A DNA stretch of 64,000 nucleotides from Coraliomargarita_B sp036735565 (GTDB lineage: Bacteria; Verrucomicrobiota; Verrucomicrobiia; Opitutales; Coraliomargaritaceae). The stretch covers positions 3,683-67,682 of the forward strand of contig DAINOC010000003.1 of NCBI GenBank assembly GCA_036735565.1. The letters are read 5' to 3'. Position numbers and translations under genes: made by a program. Under the pieces are notes generated by a model. The model was not told the DNA's origin. It did not search any database and worked only from the letters and a program-made list of their open reading frames with translations. Shown in pieces: positions 23,046 to 33,767 of the stretch; the first letter of the stretch is position 1; each line of letters begins with the position of its first letter.

Positions 23046-24881
23046 CTAAACCCAGAAAAACATCCGCAAAAAGTCGACCAGCCGATGCGTCGCCCGCCAT
23101 GCCAGCGTCCGGTCACCCGCATTCAGGCGGGCCACCCCGGTCATCCCGGGACGTAGCCAGTCGGCTTCTGCCGCTTCCAGTTCGGCTCGGATCACAAAAA
23201 AGTTACTACCCTGCCCGACCTGGGCTGAAGGCTCAATTCGCTCGATTCTAACGGGAAATTTCAGATCCGGACGCGAGGCAAAGGCGACCTGCCCGAGCAT
23301 CGAGCCATCCAGCAGATCGATGTCACGCTCCTCCAGCTCAATCTCGATGAACAGACCCTCCAACTGGGAAAACTTCATCATGACTTCACCCTGATTGACC
23401 GGTGCCCCGATCCGCTCGCGCAGGTCCCCTTCCACTAGAATACCCTCAAAGGGTGCGCGGATGACCGCCCGGTTCAAGCGGTAGTCCGCCAGCTGGAGAC
23501 GCGCCTGCGCCTGACCCGCCAGCTCCCGGGCGACGCGAAACTCAGCCCGCTCATTGCGCGCCTCGGCCAACTCGGCTTCCGCAAGGTAGCGCCGCAGATC
23601 CGCTTCCGCCCGCGCCTTCTCGACGCGCAGTTCCCCGTCGTCCATGGTAAACAACGCAGCCCCCCCTGGCACGAGATCACCCGGTCGGTAGGCTACCGAC
23701 TCGATGAAGCCATTAAAGGGCACAGGCAGCAGAGCCAGCTTGTCCGGCTCAACAATGAAATTCGCCTTCGCTCGGTAGGTATAAGGCACAAAGAGTGCAA
23801 AACCAAGGAATAATGCGGTGGCAATCGCCCCGACCTTGAGCCAGGTATGCCGCGGGCCGATTGCTTTGGCGAGCAAGCCCCGGAAGGCCTCCGCCCAACG
23901 CCGTCCAAACCAACGATCCTGCCTTTGCAGGGCATGGAGGATCGGTGCTGTCTGATCTGCGATGACGCGCAAGCCGAGCGACTCATCCACCAGAAAGGCG
24001 CCCTGCTCACGCTCCAGGGTGAGCACCGCACACACATCGCCCTCAAAGCGCAGAGGAACCGAGAGCAAAGCTTTGACATGGGACTCCTGCGCATAGGCCT
24101 CGTGTGCCCGACCGACCAAATCCTGCCCCTCCGCTGCGGGAAACAGGATTTCCTCTTCCTGATCGCGGCACTCCTCCATGGCCGCTTCGAGGCGTTGCAA
24201 TACTTCCACTTTCCGCTCGATCCGGTCGGTGCCGTTCATCGCCCGCACCTTCACATAGTAACCGTCGACCCAGCCCAGCGTGACTCGGGCGGCCGCGAAG
24301 CGGTCCGCCACCTCATTGACAAGAGCCATCGCGGCGGGGATAAACTGGCGGCGCGCATTGACAGAAGCTACGATCTCCAGTGCCCGCGCCGTATCATCCA
24401 GCTGACGCTGAATCCGCTGGGCCTCAAGCCCGCGCTCGTAGTCGCGGGGCAACCGAGCAGCGATGCCAAAATAACTGGCGAGTATCGCGGGCGCGACCAA
24501 CGGAGCCGAGGTAAGCACGAACTCGGCAAAAAGCCCCATCTTCGCGTCCCCACCCTGCAGACGCAGCAAAATCAAGTGCCCTTCGATCGGTTGGCGCAGC
24601 GTCCGCTCAGAGTAGGCTTCGGCCTCCGCCTCGGCACATACCAACTCAAAATCCTCCCGCGTGAGCGAGTGCGTCGCTCCGAGACCCCGCGGGTGCGCCG
24701 TCAGGATCTTCCAATCCTCTCCTGATCGGGCCAGGATCCGGACTGATCGGGTATCGGGAAATGCGGCAAAACTCTCAGCCAGGAGCGACCAAAACTCCGC
24801 CACCGGTCCACGAAAATCTCGCACGACTTCAATCGATCCGAGGAAATTCCTGAATTCTGTTTCTCGTGAATACGCTTCCAT
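23046..24881 (-). CDS. GAF-domain membrane-fusion (HlyD-type) adaptor
   Basis: 611 residues from an ATG at 24881, which overlaps the previous stop as TGATG. A GTG at 24884 is an alternative start. Residues about 165-320 look like a GAF domain on the cytoplasmic side. One transmembrane helix lies at about 348-368. Beyond it is a HlyD-type part with a lipoyl-like half-motif, an Ala/Glu/Arg-rich coiled-coil hairpin and a second lipoyl half ending in a beta-barrel. Adaptors of this family normally join inner-membrane exporters to TolC. A GAF domain is unusual and could sense a small ligand or bind a partner. It is translationally coupled to the upstream adaptor gene. Confidence 0.8.
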   Translation of the reverse strand: MEAYSRETEFRNFLGSIEVVRDFRGPVAEFWSLLAESFAAFPDTRSVRILARSGEDWKILTAHPRGLGATHSLTREDFELVCAEAEAEAYSERTLRQPIEGHLILLRLQGGDAKMGLFAEFVLTSAPLVAPAILASYFGIAARLPRDYERGLEAQRIQRQLDDTARALEIVASVNARRQFIPAAMALVNEVADRFAAARVTLGWVDGYYVKVRAMNGTDRIERKVEVLQRLEAAMEECRDQEEEILFPAAEGQDLVGRAHEAYAQESHVKALLSVPLRFEGDVCAVLTLEREQGAFLVDESLGLRVIADQTAPILHALQRQDRWFGRRWAEAFRGLLAKAIGPRHTWLKVGAIATALFLGFALFVPYTYRAKANFIVEPDKLALLPVPFNGFIESVAYRPGDLVPGGAALFTMDDGELRVEKARAEADLRRYLAEAELAEARNERAEFRVARELAGQAQARLQLADYRLNRAVIRAPFEGILVEGDLRERIGAPVNQGEVMMKFSQLEGLFIEIELEERDIDLLDGSMLGQVAFASRPDLKFPVRIERIEPSAQVGQGSNFFVIRAELEAAEADWLRPGMTGVARLNAGDRTLAWRATHRLVDFLRMFFWV

Positions 24882-25624
24882 CACTTAACCGCGCTCTCCT
24901 CCTTTGGGTTCAGCTCCACCCGGGCCCGGAGCCCTGCCTTGATCACTTGATCCGGATTTTGCAGACGAACGCGCACCCGCGAGAGCCCGCTCGCGGCATC
25001 TACCCGCGGGTCGATGAAATCAACCGGCCCGGCAAAGGCCAGATCCGCACCAAAACTCGGCAAAGTGACCGACGCCATCTGGCCGACGCTCACCTGCTGG
25101 AGCCGATCCGACTCCAGATAAAACTGCACAAACACCTCGGTCAAATCAACCAACTCGAGAATCGGCTCCGCCGGACGCACCATCTCGCCTTCCTCGAAAC
25201 GCCGCTCCACTAAAATGCCCGAGATCGGCGAATGCAGCCGCCGCATTGCGACCCGCTCCTCGGCCATCTCGAGGGTCAGCTTCGCCAGGTCGAGCTCGAT
25301 GCGACTCTCCAGCGCCTCATCCTCGCTGATCACCCGCTCCGCAAAGAGATTCTTCGAGCTCTTGTATTCAAACTCGCGTTTCTCCACCGCCGCCGCCGCG
25401 CGCCGTGCTTCCAGTTCCTCCATTCCGGCGAATAGATACACGAGCGGTGCTCCCTTCTCGATGCGGTCCCCCTCGCGAACCTTCAGAGACTCAATGCGTC
25501 CTTCGACAAGACTGGAGACCGTCACCTCGCGCACCGGTAAAACCAGGCCGTTGTAGGAGGCCGCAAATCCATGGCTTGCGAGCAAGCAGAGGGCAACAAG
25601 GGTCCGGTTCGGGAAGTGTTTCAT
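24881..25624 (-). CDS. Periplasmic adaptor subunit (HlyD/RND MFP family)
   Basis: 247 residues with a cleavable signal peptide (hydrophobic stretch ending ASHGFA, residues about 8-22). Then comes the usual order of a membrane-fusion protein: lipoyl half with VEGRIESLKVREGD, a short coiled-coil hairpin, the second lipoyl half with SPISGILVERRFEEGE, and a beta-barrel domain. It is shorter than RND adaptors (350-400 residues) and lacks most of the membrane-proximal domain. Its ATG overlaps the TolC stop by 4 bp (ATGA), so the two are coupled. It probably bridges the membrane-anchored adaptors and the TolC channel. Confidence 0.85.
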   Translation of the reverse strand: MKHFPNRTLVALCLLASHGFAASYNGLVLPVREVTVSSLVEGRIESLKVREGDRIEKGAPLVYLFAGMEELEARRAAAAVEKREFEYKSSKNLFAERVISEDEALESRIELDLAKLTLEMAEERVAMRRLHSPISGILVERRFEEGEMVRPAEPILELVDLTEVFVQFYLESDRLQQVSVGQMASVTLPSFGADLAFAGPVDFIDPRVDAASGLSRVRVRLQNPDQVIKAGLRARVELNPKEESAVK

Positions 25625-27165
25625 GATTTTATGCCAGCATCAAAGTTAAGCGAGAAGCCCAGTTCCTCTGAGAGACGACCTTTCAGCAACTGCAACTGGA
25701 GCCAAGCCGAGTGCACTTCGACCTCCGCCGCCAGCGCCTCCGTCTGTGAAACACTCAGATTCCGCTGCTGGTTGAGCACTTCAATATTGGTCGTAACGCC
25801 ATTAGCCAACCGGGTCTCCTCCGCGCTCAACGCCTCCTCTGCCAGGCGGACGGATTCGCGGATCAACTCGCGCCGCTCAAGACCTGCCCGGAGATTGTCG
25901 ACGGCCGTGTCGAGTGCGCGCAGAAGCTGCACCTCGGTTTCTTTGACGCGGAGCAATGCCTGCATTTCCCGCTTTTTGGATGCGCGATATTGCGCTTTTG
26001 CCGTCCGATTCCCCAGTGGCATACGCACCTCGACGGCCGCACCCCAGTCCAGATCGTCGCGCTCCTCAAAGTCCCGATAGGAAGATCCAAAATCATTTTC
26101 CAAACCGCTCGTGCCGAGAGAGAGCCGTAGATTCACTTCAGGATAAAGCTGGTTTTTGCTGAAGACCACGCGGATCCCCTCGGTTTCCGCCCGGTGGAGG
26201 ATCGCCAAATAATCCGGATTCTCAGAAAGCATGCCAGCCGCATAGGATGCCGCCAAATCCAGTTGGGTCGGCATCGGCAATAGGTCGCCCAACGAGTCGA
26301 AGCGGTAAACCGGCCCGTTGAAGTCGTAGCTGCTGGCGGTCAACTCGCGCAAGCGGGCCTGGCGCTCCTTCAGAAACGCCCGGGCGTCCACCAACTCTGC
26401 CCGGGCCTCCGCGATGCGTGCCTCCGCCTGCGTGACGGCGATCTGGGACATACGCCCCTGCTCGACCCGCTTTTGATTCGCTTCGAGGAGCGACTGGGCG
26501 AGCGCGATCGACTGCTCCTTCACTGCAATATTCTCCGTCGAAAAGTAGACTTCGTAGCAGGCCAGCAGGACCCGCGCCATGACCGCCTCGATGACGCCCT
26601 CGGTTTCGTAGGCCGCTGCCTTCTGCTCTGCCTTGGCGATATTGACCGGTGCCAGATTCACATCCAGGCCGAAGTTTTTCAAGAGCGGCTGAGTCACGGT
26701 TAACCGAACATTGGAACCATACTCCGGGTCGAAGGGCACGCCCGGCCGATCCGTGTAGGTGTTTTTGTTTCGACTCGTGCTGGCACTCAGTTCGTAGACA
26801 GTGCCAAACGATGAGCGGCCGCTGAGCGAAGTCGTCATGAAGCTGCGCTCGCCTTCAAAAAGGGGTCCCAGGGAACTAAAAGGGCCCGCAGTGGCCACCT
26901 CCTCGGCGTTCCGGCGACGATATACCTTGTCGATGCCCACCTCGAAACGCAGCTCCGGGTCAAACCGGCCCCGCTCCGCTTCCACCGTGTCGGCCTGCAC
27001 GCCGACCTCAAGGCGCTCGACCTGAAGGCCAAGGTTGTTTTCGATCGCCTGCGCCAGGAGTTCTTTCGAGCCAATCGATGTGTATTCAGTGGGCGTCAAA
27101 GCCACCGCAGTGGTGGTCGCCGCGATGATGAAGCAAATCAGGTGGGGGCATTTGTGTTGTGGCAT
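25621..27165 (-). CDS. TolC-family outer-membrane channel
   Basis: 514 residues if started at the ATG at 27165, which puts a hydrophobic signal peptide at the very N-terminus. An in-frame start at 27240 would add 25 polar residues and is less likely. The sequence shows the two-fold TolC architecture: long amphipathic helices rich in Ala, Glu, Arg and Gln, and strand segments such as LTVTQPLLKNFG and GAAVEVRMPLGNR near the outer-membrane barrel. First gene of the operon tolC-hlyD-GAF/HlyD-M50-secA-like that precedes the giant gene. It would form the exit duct across the outer membrane. Confidence 0.88.
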   Translation of the reverse strand: MPQHKCPHLICFIIAATTTAVALTPTEYTSIGSKELLAQAIENNLGLQVERLEVGVQADTVEAERGRFDPELRFEVGIDKVYRRRNAEEVATAGPFSSLGPLFEGERSFMTTSLSGRSSFGTVYELSASTSRNKNTYTDRPGVPFDPEYGSNVRLTVTQPLLKNFGLDVNLAPVNIAKAEQKAAAYETEGVIEAVMARVLLACYEVYFSTENIAVKEQSIALAQSLLEANQKRVEQGRMSQIAVTQAEARIAEARAELVDARAFLKERQARLRELTASSYDFNGPVYRFDSLGDLLPMPTQLDLAASYAAGMLSENPDYLAILHRAETEGIRVVFSKNQLYPEVNLRLSLGTSGLENDFGSSYRDFEERDDLDWGAAVEVRMPLGNRTAKAQYRASKKREMQALLRVKETEVQLLRALDTAVDNLRAGLERRELIRESVRLAEEALSAEETRLANGVTTNIEVLNQQRNLSVSQTEALAAEVEVHSAWLQLQLLKGRLSEELGFSLNFDAGIKS

Positions 27166-27509
27166 AAGCTGTGGTCTCAGTTTGGGAGATTGGTTATTCG
27201 GGCTTTCATGCTTTAGATTCAAATATTTTTCCATCCGCAAGACACTTCGACCACTTCAACGCTGATGGGGTATTCCCCTAAAGCACTCATGAGGTTGCTG
27301 CGATTTTCATGACCTATTCTGCAGGTGGCGTTTGTCAGGGAAAATTGAGTAAAGAGCTGGNNNNNNNNNNNNNNNNNNNNNNNNNNNNNNNNNNNNNNNN
27401 NNNNNNNNNNNNNNNNNNNNNNNNNNNNNNNNNNNNNNNNNNNNNNNNNNNNNNNNNNNNAGAGCTGGACGAGACTCTCGGCAGGTCAGCTCGCAGAACT
27501 TTGTGCATT
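27166..27509. other. Spacer between atpC and the tolC-type gene, with assembly gap 27361-27460
   Basis: No gene seen. The region separates the 3' end of the ATP synthase operon from the start of the secretion operon and should contain the promoter of the latter, but I see no convincing boxes. The 100-N gap is flanked by the same 8 bases (agagctgg) on both sides, so the missing stretch may be very small or absent. Confidence 0.6.
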
Positions 27510-27914
27510 CTAGCGACGGCGGCCCTTGGCCAGCTTCTGGGCGAGGAGGAACTGAACATTGTTTTCCAGGCGCTCCAGCTCGTAGGGGTCGAGACCCTCG
27601 GCGTCTTTGAGCGCTTGCTCGGCCCGGGCCTGGGCCGACTCCAGTGCAGCGAGATCGATCTCGGCCACGTTGATCGCCGCTTCGGTCAGCACGGAGATGG
27701 TGTCGCCGAGGACTTTGGCGAAGCCTTTATCCACCGCAATGTATTCAGCCTGACCGCCCTTGATTACCTTCAACTCGCCGGCCTTCACCTTGGTCACCAG
27801 CGGCACGTGGCCGGAGAGAACACCCACCTCCCCGGTCTCGGTGGGCAGCACGACCTGATCCGCCTCGGTGGAGAGGACTTTTTTATCCGGCGTGATGATT
27901 TCGAGTGTGATCAT
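27510..27914 (-). CDS. atpC: ATP synthase F1 subunit epsilon
   Basis: 134 residues, normal length. The N-terminal beta-sandwich is clear (starts MITLEIITPDKKV, with the motif TETGEVGVLSGHVPL), and a two-helix C-terminus follows. The protein forms part of the central stalk and can inhibit ATP hydrolysis. Last gene of the atp operon, 127 bp after atpD. The sequence before the ATG is C/T-rich (ends CTCACCTCC) with no Shine-Dalgarno motif. Confidence 0.97.
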   Translation of the reverse strand: MITLEIITPDKKVLSTEADQVVLPTETGEVGVLSGHVPLVTKVKAGELKVIKGGQAEYIAVDKGFAKVLGDTISVLTEAAINVAEIDLAALESAQARAEQALKDAEGLDPYELERLENNVQFLLAQKLAKGRRR

Positions 27915-28041
27915 GGAGGTGAGAAGGTGAGAAGGAAGGAAGGAAGGTGGGAAGGTTCCTGCGCTGGTTCAGCTGGATTTCACTCGGATATCAACCTGAA
28001 AGAGTCTCCAATTTCAGCCCTCCGGTTTCAGCCTTCTGAAG
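27915..28041 (-). repeat. Repeat-rich spacer between atpD and atpC
   Basis: On the coding strand the part next to atpC is a polypyrimidine run made of CCTTCTCA-type and CCTT-type units. Just after the atpD stop lies TTTCAGCC(C/T)TC (28000-28035 on plus), found twice 14 bp apart. A similar block follows the atpH stop at 32264-32284. No ORF or clear terminator. Confidence 0.6.
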
Positions 28042-29463
<1,422 letters not shown>

Positions 29464-29505
29464 GATGAGGGGTTGTTCGTTGAAAGTTGTTTGTTGAAAG
29501 GGTCT
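29464..29505 (-). repeat. 14-bp tandem repeat in the atpG-atpD spacer
   Basis: On the plus strand, ttgttcgttgaaag (29473-29486) is followed at once by ttgtttgttgaaag (29487-29500). The two units differ at one base. Each unit can be read as two related 7-mers. The pair fills most of the 42-bp spacer directly before the atpD start. Confidence 0.8.
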
Positions 29506-30405
29506 CTAATCCGCCTGGGCGGCGGCGGAGATTTCGAGAATCTCCTGGGTGATGGCCGCCTGGCGGGCTTTGTTGTAATCGAGGGTGAGGTCGTCGACGA
29601 GATTGGAGGCATTGTCGGTCGCCGACTTCATGGCGACCATGCGGGCCGAATATTCGGCGGCGCGGCTCTCCAGCAGAAGCTGGTGGATGATGACGTTCAC
29701 GTAGAGGCCCGGGAGCTCGTCCAATACGGATTCCGCGGAGGGCTCAAAGGTCATTTCCCGTGCGTCGCTACGGGCACCGAGGAGTTTTTCCTCGCCCCGA
29801 ACCCGCTTTTGCAGCTGATCGAGAACCTGACGCAGATCGACGATAGGCAAGAGCGTCTGAATGACCGGCTCCTGCACGAGCACGTTCACGAAGCTGGGGT
29901 AGACCACCTCGATGGTATCGATCTCGCCCTTAAGGTAGGCGTCGACCAACAGCTTCAAGAGTGGCCGGATCTCGCTGAATTCGGCCTTGTCGGAGACGGT
30001 GAAGTCGGCGATCAGATCGCGCTTGGTGCGGGAGATGAACTGGGTGGCCTTGCGCCCGACGGTGACGAACTTCGCCGGGCTCTTTACTTCCTCGACGATT
30101 TTCCGGAACAGATTGGTGTTCAGTGGGCCACAGAGGCCCTTGTCGGTAGAAAGCACCAGAATGCCCCGGGTCTGGGCAGCGCGTTTCTCGAAAAACGGAT
30201 GCGCAATGGCCGCACCGCTCAACTGCAACTTCTCGCCCACCGTATCGAGAAGATCGGCCAGGAGCAGTGCGTAGGGGCGACCGGCAACGGCGGCGTCCTG
30301 CGCCCGCTTCATCTTGGAGGACGAAACCAGCTGCATCGCACGCGTGATCTGCCGGGTGTTTTTAACCGACTTGATACGGCGGCGGATATCGCGGAGATTG
30401 GCCAT
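29506..30405 (-). CDS. atpG: ATP synthase F1 subunit gamma
   Basis: 299 residues, typical length. The N-terminus MANLRDIRRRIKSVKNTRQITRAMQLVS is characteristic in its parts (DIRRRIKSV, TRQITRAM), and the C-terminal helix has MKSATDNASNL and YNKARQAAITQEI. Gamma is the rotating central shaft linking the c-ring to the catalytic subunits. Fifth-to-sixth position in atpBEFHAGDC, between atpA and atpD. Confidence 0.98.
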   Translation of the reverse strand: MANLRDIRRRIKSVKNTRQITRAMQLVSSSKMKRAQDAAVAGRPYALLLADLLDTVGEKLQLSGAAIAHPFFEKRAAQTRGILVLSTDKGLCGPLNTNLFRKIVEEVKSPAKFVTVGRKATQFISRTKRDLIADFTVSDKAEFSEIRPLLKLLVDAYLKGEIDTIEVVYPSFVNVLVQEPVIQTLLPIVDLRQVLDQLQKRVRGEEKLLGARSDAREMTFEPSAESVLDELPGLYVNVIIHQLLLESRAAEYSARMVAMKSATDNASNLVDDLTLDYNKARQAAITQEILEISAAAQAD

Positions 30406-30463
30406 TGGGTAGAAAAGCGGAAATTAGAAAGCAGAAAATTAGAAAGCAGAAAGTGGAATCAAC
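30406..30463 (-). repeat. Tandem repeat in the atpA-atpG spacer
   Basis: Plus strand aaattagaaagcag (30421-30434) is followed by aaaattagaaagcag (30435-30449) and a partial third unit. It occupies the space just before the atpG start. The coding strand is pyrimidine-rich here. Confidence 0.75.
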
Positions 30464-32008
<1,545 letters not shown>

Positions 32009-32283
32009 GGATAGGTGGGGAGGTGAAAAGGTAGGAAAGTGGGAAGGTNNNNNNNNNNNNNNNNNNNNNNNNNNNNNNNNNNNNNNNNNNNNNNNNNNNN
32101 NNNNNNNNNNNNNNNNNNNNNNNNNNNNNNNNNNNNNNNNNNNNNNNNAACGATGCTGCTCATGGATAGGTGGGGAGGTGAAAAGGTAGGAAAGTGGGAA
32201 GGTGCGAAAGTTGCAGGCGGGAAAGTGGGAAGGTTCAAATCAGGTCTCAGGTCTCAGGTCTCAGGTTTCAGCCCTCTGAAGGC
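32009..32283 (-). repeat. atpH-atpA spacer: duplicated contig ends, 100-N gap and heptad repeats
   Basis: The 55 bp at 31994-32048 (end of atpA plus leader) is repeated exactly at 32149-32203, with 100 Ns between (32049-32148). This is the pattern of two contig ends that overlap and were scaffolded without merging. The remaining real spacer holds ggaaagt/gggaagg-type units and four heptads, caggtct three times then caggttt, at 32241-32268. A block resembling the one after atpD lies at 32264-32284. Confidence 0.85.
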
Positions 32284-32679
32284 TTAGTGGACGTTTTCAG
32301 CGAGGCGTTGGAGGTTACCGGCGACCGAGGCATCATAGACATCATCGCCGACCCGCACGCGAATACCCGCGATGAGGGAGGCGTCCTGCCTGGTGACCGC
32401 TGTGATGGAACGGTTGTAGAGTTTGCTGAAATTCGACTCAATCGAGGCCAGTGCCTCGTCGCTGAGTGCACCGGCGATGGCGACGACCGCCGTTTGCTCG
32501 GCCACCGCCTTGCGAATGAAGTAGAGGTAGGTCTTTAGCACCAGCAGCTTGTGCCGGATGTTGCCAGTTTTCAGACCGGCGAGCACTTCCGATACCCGGG
32601 ACTCCGTAACCACCCCACCCTCGCGGGAGAGCTCGACCAGTTTTTTGGCGAAGCGGAGGATCTTTTTGTCGCGGGTCAT
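32284..32679 (-). CDS. atpH: ATP synthase F1 subunit delta, short form
   Basis: 131 residues against the usual 175-180. The conserved C-terminal signature is present: QDASLIAGIRVRVGDDVYDASV. The first residues MTRDKKILRFAKKLVELSREGG look like a compressed N-terminal domain, so several of the six N-terminal helices that bind alpha are missing or very diverged. The subunit joins the peripheral stalk to the top of F1. Identity rests on the C-terminal motif and position between atpF and atpA. Confidence 0.93.
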   Translation of the reverse strand: MTRDKKILRFAKKLVELSREGGVVTESRVSEVLAGLKTGNIRHKLLVLKTYLYFIRKAVAEQTAVVAIAGALSDEALASIESNFSKLYNRSITAVTRQDASLIAGIRVRVGDDVYDASVAGNLQRLAENVH

Positions 32680-32728
32680 GGGTTACGATGCGGAAAGCGG
32701 AAAGTGGAAAGTGGAATGCGGAATGCGA
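32680..32728 (-). repeat. Five tandem heptamers in the atpF-atpH spacer
   Basis: Plus strand 32690-32724 reads gcggaaa, gcggaaa, gtggaaa, gtggaat, gcggaat: five consecutive 7-mers with one or two variable positions. It is comparable in form to the heptameric short tandem repeats known from cyanobacterial intergenic regions. It ends about 10 bp before the atpH start on the coding strand. Confidence 0.85.
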
Positions 32729-33376
32729 TCAATTGACGGAGCCGGCCAGTTCGCGGGCAGCGGTGTCGGCATAGGTTTGTTTATCCGCATCCGACAATTC
32801 CTTCGCGAGCACCTTGGCCGAGGTGGCGACGACGAGGCGGGCCACTTCCTGGCGCACGTCGGCGAGCATCTTCTGACGCTCCAGTTCCGTGGCTTCGCTG
32901 GCCTTGCGGATCATGGCTTCGGCTTGGGCGGCCGCTTCCTGGGTCTTTTGCTCGATCATCTGCTTCGATTGCTCACGAGCCTCGGTCAGAATACGCTGCG
33001 CTTGCTGGGCCGCTTCTTTGATCTTCTCGGCGCGCTCGCGCTCTGCCTCGGCGAGTTGCGTCTTCATCTCCTCGGCGTATTGCAGGCCGTCCGCAATCTT
33101 TTGCTGGCGCTCATCGAGCGTTTTGGCGACCGGCTTGACCGCAAGGAAATAGAGCGCGGCGGCAACCAGGCAGAAGTTGACCATCTGCGCGATCAGGGTC
33201 GGCAAGGTCAGGCCGAACTTCCCTGAGATGTCCGAGATCGGATTCCCCTTGGCTGCGGCCTCTTCCACAGTCAGGCCCTGCAACACTTCGGAGGCATCCG
33301 CTGCAGCGACGGCACTGACTGAAAAGCCAAGCGACAAAAAGAATGCGACAAGCAAGGTGAGAGAGAGCGCCTTCAT
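32729..33376 (-). CDS. atpF: ATP synthase Fo subunit b, with N-terminal signal-like extension
   Basis: 215 residues, longer than the usual 155-170. A hydrophobic, signal-peptide-like N-terminus ends near residue 25 (SVSAVAAADA). The normal b-subunit part starts later: a transmembrane helix around LIAQMVNFCLVAAALYFLAV, the motif VKPVAKTLDERQQKI, then a long charged coiled coil (residues about 85-200). The b dimer forms the peripheral stalk. The extension probably lets the true membrane helix insert with its N-terminus outside. Confidence 0.95.
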   Translation of the reverse strand: MKALSLTLLVAFFLSLGFSVSAVAAADASEVLQGLTVEEAAAKGNPISDISGKFGLTLPTLIAQMVNFCLVAAALYFLAVKPVAKTLDERQQKIADGLQYAEEMKTQLAEAERERAEKIKEAAQQAQRILTEAREQSKQMIEQKTQEAAAQAEAMIRKASEATELERQKMLADVRQEVARLVVATSAKVLAKELSDADKQTYADTAARELAGSVN

Positions 33377-33454
33377 GGAAATAAAGAGTGAACAAAAGGT
33401 AGATCCGCCGCCCCGCGCTGATCGCTTGGGGCGACGGATCCGGGAATTGACGAA

Positions 33455-33673
33455 TCAACCAGCGGCGCCGCCAAGGAAGATGGCGAAGAAGACCACCGCT
33501 TCGGCGAAAGCCATGGCGATGATGGATTGAACGAGAACCTTGGTGGAGGCCTCGGGATTGCGACCGACAGACTCGCAGGCCTTGTAGCCGATGAGCGCGA
33601 TACCGATCGGCACCGTCAGGACGGCGGCGACGACGTTAAGATTGCCGGTGATTTCAGCGAGGATGTTGAACAT
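33455..33673 (-). CDS. atpE: ATP synthase Fo subunit c
   Basis: 72 residues, two transmembrane helices and the polar loop KACESVGRNPEA. The ion-binding carboxylate is Glu58 in MAFAEAVVFF. Helix 1 has VPIGIALIGY where the GxGxGxG packing motif is usual, so that motif is degenerate and a proline (Pro22) is present. The Na+ signature is absent: Ile25 stands where Gln is expected, and Ala-Val follow the Glu where Ser-Thr are expected. I infer a proton-driven enzyme. The leader before the ATG has AACC tetramers and no Shine-Dalgarno motif. Confidence 0.97.
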   Translation of the reverse strand: MFNILAEITGNLNVVAAVLTVPIGIALIGYKACESVGRNPEASTKVLVQSIIAMAFAEAVVFFAIFLGGAAG

Positions 33674-33767
33674 TGTATGGATGGTTGGTTGGTTTACTTA
33701 GTTTTTTCTGCACTGCCCACGATTCTTTGACATGGTCCCAGTGCGGAAAGGTTGAGAAGTGATGGGG

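Noticed and set aside
18897..27165. Classical ABC-transporter type I secretion system
   Set aside because: TolC and HlyD-type genes are present, but no ABC ATPase or permease with Walker and signature motifs exists in the cluster, and the only ATPase is SecA-like.
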